DNA of 33,927 nt from Flavobacteriaceae bacterium (lineage in GTDB: Bacteria > Bacteroidota > Bacteroidia > Flavobacteriales > Flavobacteriaceae): NCBI GenBank assembly GCA_029245825.1, contig JAQWON010000079.1, forward strand, positions 1 through 33,927. The letters are read 5' to 3'. A program made the position numbers and the translations under genes. Below the pieces are notes generated by a model that saw only the letters and a list, made by a program, of their open reading frames with translations, was not told where the DNA came from and did not search any database. Positions 23,764-32,720 of the stretch are shown here, one piece after another (within the stretch, counting starts at the first letter, position 1; each line of letters opens with the position of its first letter).

Positions 23764-25404
23764 ATGAAATTCTCCAATCATTTAATAAGGTTAAGTTTGA
23801 TATTTTTTTTAGTCAATCTTGTTTTAAATGCTCAGCAAGAGGAAAAAAAAATTATAAAAATTGTTCAAGCTGGAAGTTCTACTCAAAATGAGCTTAAATT
23901 TCCAGGAGCTAATATTCTTACAAAAATTGCGAATACTCGCGTACATCTTTTTCATGAAGGAGCACTTATAAAATCTGATATATCTTATTTTTATCCTAAA
24001 AGAAACTTTTTTACCGCTAAAGGAAATGTAATTTTCACTCAAGGCGATTCCTTAAGAATGACTTGTGATTACATCGAATATGATGGAGAAAAAAAAATAG
24101 CATTTGCTCGTGGTAGTGTTTTCCTAGAAAGACCAGACATGACATTAAATACTGATTCACTCAAATTAGACCGATCAAAATCTAAAGCTTATTATGAAAC
24201 CGGAGGTACAATACGTGACGAAGAAACAAAACTTACTAGCAGAACTGGAGTTTACTTTATAGATAAAAAAAAATATCGTTTTGTAGATAGGGTTAACTTG
24301 TATGATCCAGAATACTCAATGCAATCGAGAAAATTAGATTATTTCACTGAACTTAATAAAGCTTTTTTTGAAGGCAAAACTAAAATAATTGGTCAAGATT
24401 ACTTGATTTTATGTGAAAAAGGAAATTATAATACAAAACTTCAAAAGGGAAGTTTTCAAAAAAATGCAATTATCTTCTATGATAATAAAGAAATTGAAGG
24501 AGATAGTCTATTTTTTGAGAAAGAAAAAAATTATGCTTCAGCAACTAATAATGTAAAGATAACTGACACTTTAAATAAATCAATTATAAATGGCCATTTT
24601 GGAGAAATATTTAAATCAAAGGATTCGGCGATTATTACAAAAAGAGCAATTTCTGTTAATATTCTTGAAAATGACTCTTTATATATTCATGCTGATACTC
24701 TAATTGCTTTAGGTGATGAAAAAAACAGAAAAATAAAGGCTTTCTATGATGTAAGGATTTTTAAATCTGATATAAGGGGGAAATCAGATTCTCTTATTTA
24801 CAATGAGAAAAGTGGAATCATTAAACTTTTTAAAAAACCTTTAACTAAAAAACAGCTTAGATCACTTACTAAAAGTCAAAAAAATAAAAAAAATCCAATA
24901 CTATGGTTTGGTCAAAATCAGATGTCTGGAGATACAATTTTTATTATTTCAAATGTAATAACCAGAAAACTTGATTCTCTCAAAATAATTGGAAATGTTA
25001 TGGTTGTTGAAAAAGACTCCCTAAGTAATGAAGGTTTTAATCAAATAAAGGGAGGTATACTAAATGGAATGTTTTCAGAGGGCAAACTTAAAGATGTTGA
25101 AATAAAAAAAAATATTGATGTCATCTATTACATGTATTCTGATGAAAACAATGAATTAATTGGTATTAATAAAACTACCTGTAGTAAATTATTTATGCAG
25201 CTCTCTGAAAATGAAATTAAGGATATTTCCTTTTTTATAGAGCCTCTTGGAAAAGTTTACCCAGATAAAGAATTACCAATTAATGAAAGAAAATTAGAAG
25301 GTTTTATATGGAGAAGTGATGAAAAACCAGAAACTATTAATGATTTATTCAGTCAGGAAGATCTAAATATAAAACTTCCTAAAATACATGGAATCAAAGA
25401 ATAA
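23764..25404 (+). CDS. OstA/LptA-like periplasmic protein (LPS transport related)
   Basis: A 546-residue exported protein. A signal peptide (about 1-23, ending LNAQ) is followed by tandem OstA/LptA-type beta-strand repeats: the characteristic units KSDISYFYPKRNFFTAKGNVIFTQ, DSLRMTCDYIEYDGEKKIAFARGSV and TLNTDSLKLDRSKSKAYYETGG alternate through at least the first 300 residues. It fits the OstA_2 family found in Bacteroidetes, longer than proteobacterial LptA. The likely role is bridging lipopolysaccharide across the periplasm to the outer membrane, an inference from the family. No lptB, lptC or lptD is in the window. It follows purA after 27 bp and may share its transcript. Confidence 0.87.
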   Translation: MKFSNHLIRLSLIFFLVNLVLNAQQEEKKIIKIVQAGSSTQNELKFPGANILTKIANTRVHLFHEGALIKSDISYFYPKRNFFTAKGNVIFTQGDSLRMTCDYIEYDGEKKIAFARGSVFLERPDMTLNTDSLKLDRSKSKAYYETGGTIRDEETKLTSRTGVYFIDKKKYRFVDRVNLYDPEYSMQSRKLDYFTELNKAFFEGKTKIIGQDYLILCEKGNYNTKLQKGSFQKNAIIFYDNKEIEGDSLFFEKEKNYASATNNVKITDTLNKSIINGHFGEIFKSKDSAIITKRAISVNILENDSLYIHADTLIALGDEKNRKIKAFYDVRIFKSDIRGKSDSLIYNEKSGIIKLFKKPLTKKQLRSLTKSQKNKKNPILWFGQNQMSGDTIFIISNVITRKLDSLKIIGNVMVVEKDSLSNEGFNQIKGGILNGMFSEGKLKDVEIKKNIDVIYYMYSDENNELIGINKTTCSKLFMQLSENEIKDISFFIEPLGKVYPDKELPINERKLEGFIWRSDEKPETINDLFSQEDLNIKLPKIHGIKE

Positions 25405-25434
25405 GTAAAATTAACATTTCATATATCTGAAAAT

Positions 25435-26610
25435 TTGCGCGAAAATTTTTATAAATATCTTGCTAAAACAAATTCTAATCCCCTAGGAATAGAAATTAAA
25501 TATGCAAAAGGGAACTACTTATATAATAATAAAAACAAAAAATATCTTGATTTTATAGCTGGTGTTTCGGTTTGTAATCTTGGACATGGTCACCCAAAAG
25601 TTATAAATGCAATTGAAAAGCAACTTAAAAAACATTTGCATGTAATGGTCTATGGAGAATTTATTCAAGAAACCCCTACACTACTTGCTAAAGAATTAAT
25701 AAATATTCTTCCTAAAAATCAAGAGGTTTTATACCTCACCAATTCTGGTACTGAATCTGTTGAAGGAGCCATTAAGCTAGCAAAAAGGGCAACTAAAAGA
25801 TATGAAATTATTTCAGCAAAGGGATCTTATCATGGAAGCACACAGGGATCACTTAGTATTTTAGGTATAGAATCTCAAAAAAAAGGATATAGGCCTCTTA
25901 TCCCTTTTTCAAAAGTTATAGAATATAATAATGAAAATGACTTGAAAAAAATAACAGAAAAAACTGCAGCAGTTATTTTAGAAACAATTCAAGGTGGAGC
26001 AGGTTTTATTCTTCCAAAAGATAATTATCTGAGAAAAGTTAAGTCAAGATGTGGCAAAGTGGGTGCTTTACTTATCTTAGATGAAATTCAAACAGGTTTT
26101 GGAAGGACTGGCAAATTCTTTGGTTTTGAATTGTTTAATGTTACCCCAGATATTATAGTTCTAGGTAAAGCTATGGGTGGAGGGCTTCCAATCGGAGGAT
26201 TTACTTCGTCTAAAGAGTTAATGAGGAAATTTGAAAGTAATCCTATGTTAGGTCATATAACTACATTTGGTGGGAATCCATTAACTGCAGCTGCAGGATT
26301 AGCAACTCTTAGAGAAATTCTAAACTCAGATTTAATATCTGAAATATCTGAAAAAGAAAAAATTTTCAGAAAAAATTTAATCCATCCAAAAATTTTAAAA
26401 ATTGAAGGAACCGGTTTAATGTTAGCTCCAATTTTAAAAAATAAAGAAACAGCAAGTAAATTAATATATAAATGTATTGATAAAGGACTGTTGCTGTTTT
26501 GGCTTCTTTGGGAAAAAAAAGCTATTCGAATTTCTCCCCCTTTAACAATTTCTAAAAGTGAAATAGTAAAAGGATGTAAAATCATTTGTGAATCTTTAGA
26601 TGAAATATAA
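25435..26610 (+). CDS. PLP-dependent aminotransferase, class III
   Basis: A fold-type I PLP enzyme of the ornithine/acetylornithine/GABA aminotransferase class. Visible blocks are AKGNYLYNNKNKKYLDFIAGVSVCNLGHGHP, TNSGTESVEGAIKLAKRAT, SYHGSTQGSLSILG, LLILDEIQTGFGRTG (Asp216, which contacts the pyridine nitrogen) and VLGKAMGGGLPIGGF with the Schiff-base Lys245. Near the end is AIRISPPLTI. Length (391) is normal. The start is TTG at 25435 because no ATG lies upstream in frame before a stop and the next Met is at residue 71, inside the fold. The amino donor cannot be decided; ArgD-like or ornithine-oxoacid activities are possibilities, and no arg genes are near. Confidence 0.93.
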   Translation: MRENFYKYLAKTNSNPLGIEIKYAKGNYLYNNKNKKYLDFIAGVSVCNLGHGHPKVINAIEKQLKKHLHVMVYGEFIQETPTLLAKELINILPKNQEVLYLTNSGTESVEGAIKLAKRATKRYEIISAKGSYHGSTQGSLSILGIESQKKGYRPLIPFSKVIEYNNENDLKKITEKTAAVILETIQGGAGFILPKDNYLRKVKSRCGKVGALLILDEIQTGFGRTGKFFGFELFNVTPDIIVLGKAMGGGLPIGGFTSSKELMRKFESNPMLGHITTFGGNPLTAAAGLATLREILNSDLISEISEKEKIFRKNLIHPKILKIEGTGLMLAPILKNKETASKLIYKCIDKGLLLFWLLWEKKAIRISPPLTISKSEIVKGCKIICESLDEI

Positions 26611-26655
26611 CTGTTAATTATTTTGTTGAAAATAAAATTTGATATTAACTAATCA

Positions 26656-26689
26656 TAGATAATAACTTATCTACTTTTAAATAAAAGTA
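26656..26689. other. Two adjacent perfect hairpins in the gap before the TPR gene
   Basis: TAGATAA (26656-26662) pairs with TTATCTA (26667-26673) around a four-base loop. TACTTTT (26672-26678) pairs with AAAAGTA (26683-26689) around a four-base loop. Both stems are perfect 7-bp arms and share two bases, so full pairing of one limits the other. They lie in the 92-bp gap after the aminotransferase stop, 14 bp before the TPR gene start. They could act as a terminator, a leader structure or an mRNA stabiliser, or may be chance in A+T-rich DNA. Confidence 0.35.
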
Positions 26690-26702
26690 AATAAATATTC
26701 TA

Positions 26703-28070
26703 TTGAACAGTTTCTTCCAAGAAAAACACCCTTCCATAAATAAGTTTGAGCAAATGCTTAAAACAAATAAAGTTCTTTTTTTTGATGGAATTGAGTTTGA
26801 AAATATTATTCTTCATTACATTGATCTTGGCAAATTTAATCTTGCAAAAAAAGCTTTAGCAATAGGTATGGATCAACATCCAAAAAATATAGAGTTAATG
26901 CTTTTAAAAACTGAAATATTACTTTTTGAAGGCGCATATAAAGATGCTGAAGAATTGTTAGTTGAAATTGAAATTTTATCTCCTGAGAATGAAGAAATTT
27001 ATGTTCAAAGAGCAAGTATATTCTCTAAAAAGAAAAAACATTCATTAGCCATAGCCCTCCTTTATAAAGCTTTAACAGTTACTGAAAATCCTGCTGAGAT
27101 AAATAATTTAATTGGCAACGAATATCTTTTCATTGAAAATTTTAATAAGGCAAAAGAATACTTTATAAAATGCGTAAATGAAAATCATGAAGATTATCAA
27201 TCTCTATATAATCTTCTTTATTGCTATGAAAAATTAGAGCAAAAAAAGGAAGCTATAATTTTTCTAAAAAAATTTATTGATTTAGATCCCTACAATGAAA
27301 TTGCATGGCATCAATTAGGAAAGCTTTATGCTAAGTCAAATCAATTTGATAAAGCAATGTCTGCTTTTGATTTTTCTATAATTAGTAATGAAAGTTACAG
27401 TAGTGCATATATAGAGAAAGGAAAATTACTTGAAAAGATTGGTCATAATTTAGAAGCAATTAAAAACTATCAAATATCTTCTAAATTAAATAATCCAAAT
27501 GCTTTTATTAGTCATAGAATTGGTTTTTGTCATTTAAAATTGGGTAATTCTAAATTAGCTATGAAATTTTTTGAGGAGTCAATTCAATTGGAACCAAATC
27601 ATGAAAAAAGTTGGATTGATCTAATAAATCTTTTACAAAAAAATAATGAGCTAATAAAATCACAATTGTATGTTAAAAGATCTTTGGAAGTTAATGGTGA
27701 TAGTGTTGAATTATGGAAAAAAAGTGCTGAAATTAATTTCAAAATAAAATTTTATCATGATGTTTGTGTTGCATGTGAAAACATTGATTGTCTTGGAAAT
27801 CATAGTCTTAAGACTTGGAAATTTTGGCTTGATTCAATGATATATCTTAAAAATTGGAATAGTGCTCATGAAATTGGTTTAAAGGCAACCAAATTATTTC
27901 CAAATAACTCATCAATACTTTTAAGAATTGCAGGGTGTAAAATCAGATTAGGCAAAAAAAAGGAAGGTCATAATCTTTTAAAAGAAACTATCAAAAGAAA
28001 TAATATTACAAATCTAATGAGAAAAAAGATCAAGTTATTTTTCCCTGAATTTTTGAATTTTAATCTTTAA
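26703..28070 (+). CDS. Tetratricopeptide repeat protein
   Basis: A 455-residue soluble protein made almost wholly of TPR helical pairs of about 34 residues. Clear units include YKDAEELLVEIEILSPENEEIY, NKAKEYFIKCVNENHEDYQS, EAIIFLKKFIDLDPYNEIAWHQLGKLYA, DKAMSAFDFSIISNESYSSAYIEKGKLLEKIG and LGNSKLAMKFFEESIQLEPNHEKSW. No signal peptide or membrane segment is seen, so it is probably cytosolic; such proteins serve as protein-binding scaffolds. It starts with TTG at 26703. From memory flavobacterial relatives have about 18 residues before the FEQMLKTNKV block, which supports that start over the ATG at 26757. The partner is unknown. DUF368 genes follow after 68 bp. Confidence 0.85.
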   Translation: MNSFFQEKHPSINKFEQMLKTNKVLFFDGIEFENIILHYIDLGKFNLAKKALAIGMDQHPKNIELMLLKTEILLFEGAYKDAEELLVEIEILSPENEEIYVQRASIFSKKKKHSLAIALLYKALTVTENPAEINNLIGNEYLFIENFNKAKEYFIKCVNENHEDYQSLYNLLYCYEKLEQKKEAIIFLKKFIDLDPYNEIAWHQLGKLYAKSNQFDKAMSAFDFSIISNESYSSAYIEKGKLLEKIGHNLEAIKNYQISSKLNNPNAFISHRIGFCHLKLGNSKLAMKFFEESIQLEPNHEKSWIDLINLLQKNNELIKSQLYVKRSLEVNGDSVELWKKSAEINFKIKFYHDVCVACENIDCLGNHSLKTWKFWLDSMIYLKNWNSAHEIGLKATKLFPNNSSILLRIAGCKIRLGKKKEGHNLLKETIKRNNITNLMRKKIKLFFPEFLNFNL

Positions 28071-28107
28071 ATGTTTTTCATATTATAATTTACAAATATA
28101 ACTTTTA

Positions 28108-28115
28108 TACTTTTG
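28108..28115 (+). promoter_or_regulatory. Possible -7 promoter box of the DUF368-aroE-DUF349 run
   Basis: TACTTTTG is a full match to the Bacteroidetes TAnnTTTG box. It lies 23 bp before the TTG start of the first DUF368 gene, predicting a leader of about 20 bases. No TTTG is found at the -33 spacing, so the call is tentative. Confidence 0.35.
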
Positions 28116-28138
28116 TTAAAAGGTAATATTTATTTTTA

Positions 28139-29086
28139 TTGAAAAAGAAAACAATTCTCCTTTTTGGTAAAGGGATGTTAATGGGAGCTGCTGATTTAAT
28201 TCCAGGCGTTTCTGGAGGCACAATCGCTTTAATAACTGGTATATACAAAAATCTTTTGGATTCAATTGATAGCTTGAATTGTAAAAATTTGAGCCTAATC
28301 AAAAATGGTAATCTGAAAATGTTTTGGGAAAAAATAAACGGAAACTTTTTAATAACAGTTTTTTCTGGAATTATTTTAAGTGTCCTAATTTTTTCTTATT
28401 TAATTGATTGGCTAATTGAAAATCGACCTATCCAACTATGGTCATTTTTCTTTGGTGTTTTAATAACTAGTATTTTTTTTCTAAAAAAGCTAGTTAATAA
28501 TTGGAATCTTTTTAGTTTACTTTTTTTGGTATTTGGAATTTTGATTTCATATCAATTAACAACGCTTCCATTAAAAGACAACGACACAACTCTATTATAT
28601 TTATTTTTTTGTGGAATTGCTGGTTCTATAGCAATGATATTACCTGGAATTTCTGGAGCTTATATTTTTTTAATTCTAGGTGTATACCACACACTTTTAA
28701 ATTCTATAAAAATGGCCACTAAAGTTTGGTCCTCCTTCAAATGGGAGATTTTTTATGAAACATTTTTAATTCTTTCTGTAACTGCTATTGGATTTTTAAT
28801 TGGACTTAGATTTTTTGCGAGTATTCTGAAAAAATTGATTGAAAAAAATAACGATAAAACTATGTCAATACTTATTGGATTGATGATTGGTAGTATTCAA
28901 AAAATTTGGCCATGGCAGGAAGTGGTGAATATAAATCTTAATAATGAAAATTTGTTTTATTCAAAAGCTATTCTCCCATACAATTATAACGGTAACCCAG
29001 AAATATTAACTTCATTAATAGTAATGATAACAGCTGTTTTATTGACTATATTTTTAGGGTCTAAAAATTTAACTCATAATAAATGA
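28139..29086 (+). CDS. DUF368 membrane protein (PopT-like undecaprenyl phosphate translocase), copy 1
   Basis: A multi-pass membrane protein of 315 residues. DUF368 proteins (PopT) were shown in Gram-positive and Vibrio species to return undecaprenyl phosphate across the membrane for reuse in wall and glycan synthesis; the function here is inferred from family. The diagnostic motif GAADLIPGVSGG is at 16-27, and its internal-repeat counterpart CGIAGSIAMILPGISGAYIF near 158-187. The late motif GSIQKIWPW matches the second copy. Translation begins with TTG at 28139, since no ATG lies upstream in frame; an ATG at 28175 would cut into the GAAD motif region. The stop overlaps the start of copy 2 as ATGA. 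Confidence 0.9.
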   Translation: MKKKTILLFGKGMLMGAADLIPGVSGGTIALITGIYKNLLDSIDSLNCKNLSLIKNGNLKMFWEKINGNFLITVFSGIILSVLIFSYLIDWLIENRPIQLWSFFFGVLITSIFFLKKLVNNWNLFSLLFLVFGILISYQLTTLPLKDNDTTLLYLFFCGIAGSIAMILPGISGAYIFLILGVYHTLLNSIKMATKVWSSFKWEIFYETFLILSVTAIGFLIGLRFFASILKKLIEKNNDKTMSILIGLMIGSIQKIWPWQEVVNINLNNENLFYSKAILPYNYNGNPEILTSLIVMITAVLLTIFLGSKNLTHNK

Positions 29087-30105
29087 TTTTTTTTAAAATC
29101 TCAAATCATACTCAAAATATGCTTGTTCTTTTTTTAAAGGGAATAGCTATGGGTGCGGCAAATAAAATTCCTGGAGTTTCAGGAGGATTTATTGCCTTTA
29201 TTCTTGGATTTTATGAAAAACTTATTCACTCACTTAAAAATATAAATTATAATGCCTTTTCAAGATTATTTAAAAAAGGAATAAAAAGTTTTAGTGATTA
29301 TATTAATGGGAGTTTTTTAATATTTATTTTTTTAGGAGTTATTTTTAGCTATTTCAGTGTTTCATTACTACTAGACTATCTTTTAGATAACTACGAAACT
29401 GAACTCTTTGGAGTATTTTTTGGTTTAATTCTAGGCTCTCTTTTAATCATAGCTAATGATGAAAAAGAATTTAATTATAAAACTATTACAGCTTTATTTG
29501 TTGGACTTTCTTTAGGTTTAGCTATTAGTTTCTTAAAGATTTTGCCTGAAAATGACAATTTACTTTTTGTGTTTTTTTGTGGAATAATTAGTGTTTCTGG
29601 AATGACTATTCCTGGTCTTTCAGGATCATTTTTACTAATCATCCTTGGCAACTACTCTCTCCTTTTAGTTGACTCTGTTAATTCAATATACTATACTGTT
29701 AAAGATATAATTCAATTAAACTTTGATTTTTTAAATGATACTGAAAGAATTCACCTGCTAAAAATTATATTAGTCTTCACCTTAGGGTCTGTAACTGGAT
29801 TAGTCCTTTTTTCTAATTTATTGAGCTACCTACTTAATAAGCATAAACAAATTACTAATTTTTTAATCATAGGCTTTATAACTGGATCATTAAGAACCAT
29901 TTGGCCATGGAAAACTAAATTTTTTGAAACTTTAGAAAATGGAGAAAAAATATATAACTCTGCTGGAAATCCAATAATTAAAGATTATGAATTTTTTATA
30001 CCAAATTTTAATTTAATTGGAACATGGTTAGTTCTATTATTTATATTTTTGGGCATCCTATTAGTTGTTTTTCTTGGGAAATATGGAGAAAAAAAAAATG
30101 AATAA
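29083..30105 (+). CDS. DUF368 membrane protein (PopT-like undecaprenyl phosphate translocase), copy 2
   Basis: The second tandem DUF368 protein (340 residues, about 9 hydrophobic segments). The first motif is GAANKIPGVSGG (24-35): Asn27 and Lys28 stand where copy 1 has Asp and Leu. The second-half motif is CGIISVSGMTIPGLSGSF, and the late motif GSLRTIWPW matches copy 1. Sequence divergence from copy 1 is large, so the duplication is old. The Asp-to-Asn change lies in the conserved motif and may alter ion or substrate coupling, but I recall Asn in the second paralogue of other flavobacteria too. It overlaps the upstream gene by 4 bp and the aroE start by 8 bp. Confidence 0.9.
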   Translation: MIFFKISNHTQNMLVLFLKGIAMGAANKIPGVSGGFIAFILGFYEKLIHSLKNINYNAFSRLFKKGIKSFSDYINGSFLIFIFLGVIFSYFSVSLLLDYLLDNYETELFGVFFGLILGSLLIIANDEKEFNYKTITALFVGLSLGLAISFLKILPENDNLLFVFFCGIISVSGMTIPGLSGSFLLIILGNYSLLLVDSVNSIYYTVKDIIQLNFDFLNDTERIHLLKIILVFTLGSVTGLVLFSNLLSYLLNKHKQITNFLIIGFITGSLRTIWPWKTKFFETLENGEKIYNSAGNPIIKDYEFFIPNFNLIGTWLVLLFIFLGILLVVFLGKYGEKKNE

Positions 30106-30835
30106 ATATATTTTTGGTCTTATTGGTAAAAACGTTAATTACTCATTTTCTAAAAACTATTTTCTGGAAAAATTTAGTAAAAATCAATTAAATAATTATA
30201 CATATAAGAACTTTGATATTAAGTCTATTGATTTAGTTTCACCTATATTAAATAATAAAAAAATTTATGGATTAAATGTTACTATACCATACAAAAAAAA
30301 AATAATCCCTTATTTAGATAAAATTTCAAATAAAGCAAAAGAAATTGGTGCTGTCAACACCATTTTTTTTGATGAAAAACGTAACTCTGTTGGCTATAAT
30401 ACTGATGCTTATGGTTTTCAAAAAGCATTGTTAGAAAAATTAAAATCGACGCCAAAACATGCCCTCATACTAGGAACAGGAGGAGCTTCTCTAGCAGTTT
30501 CTTATACACTTAAAAAAATGGGAATTAAATTTAAATTTGTTTCAAGAAATGCAAATAAAAATATTCTTACTTATAATGATCTTAATAAAGAGATAATAGA
30601 GACTTACTCCTTAATAATTAATACCACTCCTCTAGGAACTTACCCCAAAATCAATGATATGCCACCTTTACCATATGATTCTATTCAGAAATCTAATATT
30701 TTGTATGATCTGACATATAATCCAACAGAAACATTATTTTTGAAAAAGGGAAAGGATAAAGGGTGCCTAACTATTAATGGTCTTAAAATGCTTGTTTATC
30801 AAGCAGAAAAGTCCTGGCAGATATGGAACCAATAA
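30098..30835 (+). CDS. aroE: Shikimate 5-dehydrogenase
   Basis: Reduces 3-dehydroshikimate with NADPH, the fourth step toward chorismate. Visible residues are FGLIGKNVNYSFSKNYF (the shikimate-binding Ser pair 16 and 18), NVTIPYK with catalytic Lys66, NTDAYG with Asp103, the Rossmann loop LILGTGGASLAV, and the C-terminal NGLKMLVYQAEKSW. The product from the chosen ATG at 30098 is 245 residues, with MNKYIFGLIG matching the usual family start. In-frame ATGs at 30083 and 30065 would add basic or hydrophobic residues with no homology. GGAG at 30085-30088 is one of few Shine-Dalgarno-like sites, about 9 bp before the ATG. A run of A residues ends at the start codon itself. Confidence 0.95.
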   Translation: MNKYIFGLIGKNVNYSFSKNYFLEKFSKNQLNNYTYKNFDIKSIDLVSPILNNKKIYGLNVTIPYKKKIIPYLDKISNKAKEIGAVNTIFFDEKRNSVGYNTDAYGFQKALLEKLKSTPKHALILGTGGASLAVSYTLKKMGIKFKFVSRNANKNILTYNDLNKEIIETYSLIINTTPLGTYPKINDMPPLPYDSIQKSNILYDLTYNPTETLFLKKGKDKGCLTINGLKMLVYQAEKSWQIWNQ

Positions 30836-30902
30836 GAGAATATCTTTTTTTTTCGTAATTTTTGAATGAAAAGATGAATTTAAAAAAGTTAAATTAAAGT
30901 CT

Positions 30903-32720
30903 ATGAGTAAAATAAAACTAAATTCTACTTCTAAAAAGAATGAGGTCATAGATGAAGATGATTTTAAAAAATATGATTTTGAATCTTTAGTTAATTATTT
31001 TGAATTCTTATTAAGTGATGAAAATTGGAAAAATAATTTAAAAAAAATTCGAGATCTGGTAAGTGTTTTTGAATCAAAATATAAAGACGAACTTATTTCA
31101 GTGAAATTGGAGTTTATGAAAAAGGGTGGAAATGAAATTGATTTTGAATTTCGGCCTGAATATAAAATTAAATTTGATAAAATTTCTAAAGATTTTAGAG
31201 TCAGAAAAAAAATATTTTACAGAGAGAGAGAAAATACTCAAAAAAATAATCTTGAACAAAAGCTCCAGGTTATTGAAGATCTGAAAGGGCTAATAAATGT
31301 TGATGAAAATATTAATAGTATCTACAAAAAATTTAGAAGTCTTCAAAATAATTGGCATAAAATTGGTTCTGTACCCAATTCACAAAATCTTAATTTATGG
31401 AATACATATAAACATCATATAGAAATTTTTTATGATTTTTTACACTTAAATAGAGAATTAAGAGAATTTGATTTTAAACACAATTATGATGAAAAAATTA
31501 AAATTATTGAAAAGGCTGAGGCACTTACAAATTCAAAAGATATAATTAAAGCATCTAGAGATCTTAATTCACTGCATATACTTTGGAAAAATGAATTAGG
31601 TCCAGTAGCCAAAGAACATAGTAAAAATCTTTGGGGAAAATTCCAAAAGGCTTCAAAAATAATACATTCTAAAAGACAAGAATACAATAAAAACTATGAA
31701 AGTATATTAAAGGAAAACTATCAAAAAAAACTAATTCTTATCAAAAAAATGGAGGAAATTAAAAACTCCTCACCATCTAATTTTAAAGAATGGCAAAAAA
31801 TTCTATCAGAGCATAATAATGTAAGTCAGGAATTTAAAGAAATTAGTCCACTCAAGAAAAATGAAAGTAAGGAAACATGGGATAAATTCCGAATGATAAA
31901 TAAGGAAATAAACAGAAATAAAAATTCCTTTTTTAAGGAACAGAAAATCATACAGAAAAATAACATTAACGATAAAAAAGATTTAATTAACAAGGTTAAA
32001 AAAATACTTGAAAAAGAAGATTGGTCAAGTCATAGTGAAGAAATGAAAATAATTCAAAAGGAATGGGCCAAGATTGGTTTTGTTTCAAAAAATATTTCGC
32101 GGAAGTTATGGGTTGAATTTAATTCAAGTTGTAATCTATTTTTTGAAAGTTTAAAAAAGGGATACAAAAAAATAAGTGAAGAAGATGAAAAAATATTAAA
32201 GAAAAAAGATGAATTTATATCTTCACTAGATAAAGAAAAAATGCCTTTAAAAATTCGAGAATTAAACAAATTCATAAATGAAAAGTGGGAAAATTTTAAT
32301 TCTATAGGAAGTTTAAAAAATTCTGCTTATTTAATTTCTTTCAATAACTTTTCTTCTGCACTAAACAAATTAATCGATTCATTAAAACTTAAAAAATTAG
32401 ATAATGAATCTGTTAAATTTAACATTAAAATCCTAGGTATAGAAAAAGATCCAAACAAAATAAAAGATGAATTGCTAGCTCTAAAAAGAAAAATTGAAGA
32501 TGTGAAATCAAAAGTTCTCCAACTAGAAAACAATATTGACTTTTTTTCGGATTCAAGTAGTGAAAACCCATTAATAAAAGAAGTTTTAGAAAAAATTTCT
32601 GATTATAAAATTCAATCTGATTTTTTAGATAATTGTTTGTCAAGATTAAAATCAATTGAAAGAAAAAGGAATAAGATCTTGGAAACTAAAGAAATAAAAT
32701 CTGAAGCCGAAAATAATTAA
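30903..32720 (+). CDS. DUF349 repeat protein
   Basis: A 605-residue, strongly charged cytosolic protein with five DUF349 repeats spaced about 75-85 residues apart. Each repeat has a W-x-x-I/L-G and a later LW or SF-type aromatic pair: near residue 150 (NNWHKIGSV then LWNTYKHH), 226 (LWKNELGPV then LWGKFQKAS), 310 (EFKEISPL then TWDKFRMI), 387 (EWAKIGFVS then LWVEFNSS) and 461 (KWENFNSIG then SFNNFSSA). The remainder is predicted coiled coil, rich in Lys, Glu and Ile. DUF349 repeats are helical and of unknown biochemical role. The last stop overlaps the convergent mazG stop. The 67-bp gap before it contains no clear promoter. Confidence 0.88.
   Translation: MSKIKLNSTSKKNEVIDEDDFKKYDFESLVNYFEFLLSDENWKNNLKKIRDLVSVFESKYKDELISVKLEFMKKGGNEIDFEFRPEYKIKFDKISKDFRVRKKIFYRERENTQKNNLEQKLQVIEDLKGLINVDENINSIYKKFRSLQNNWHKIGSVPNSQNLNLWNTYKHHIEIFYDFLHLNRELREFDFKHNYDEKIKIIEKAEALTNSKDIIKASRDLNSLHILWKNELGPVAKEHSKNLWGKFQKASKIIHSKRQEYNKNYESILKENYQKKLILIKKMEEIKNSSPSNFKEWQKILSEHNNVSQEFKEISPLKKNESKETWDKFRMINKEINRNKNSFFKEQKIIQKNNINDKKDLINKVKKILEKEDWSSHSEEMKIIQKEWAKIGFVSKNISRKLWVEFNSSCNLFFESLKKGYKKISEEDEKILKKKDEFISSLDKEKMPLKIRELNKFINEKWENFNSIGSLKNSAYLISFNNFSSALNKLIDSLKLKKLDNESVKFNIKILGIEKDPNKIKDELLALKRKIEDVKSKVLQLENNIDFFSDSSSENPLIKEVLEKISDYKIQSDFLDNCLSRLKSIERKRNKILETKEIKSEAENN

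Noticed and set aside
26253..26585. Antisense open frame of 110 codons inside the aminotransferase gene
   Set aside because: The forward frame has full family motifs throughout. The reverse frame has no recognisable domain and is expected in A+T-rich coding DNA.
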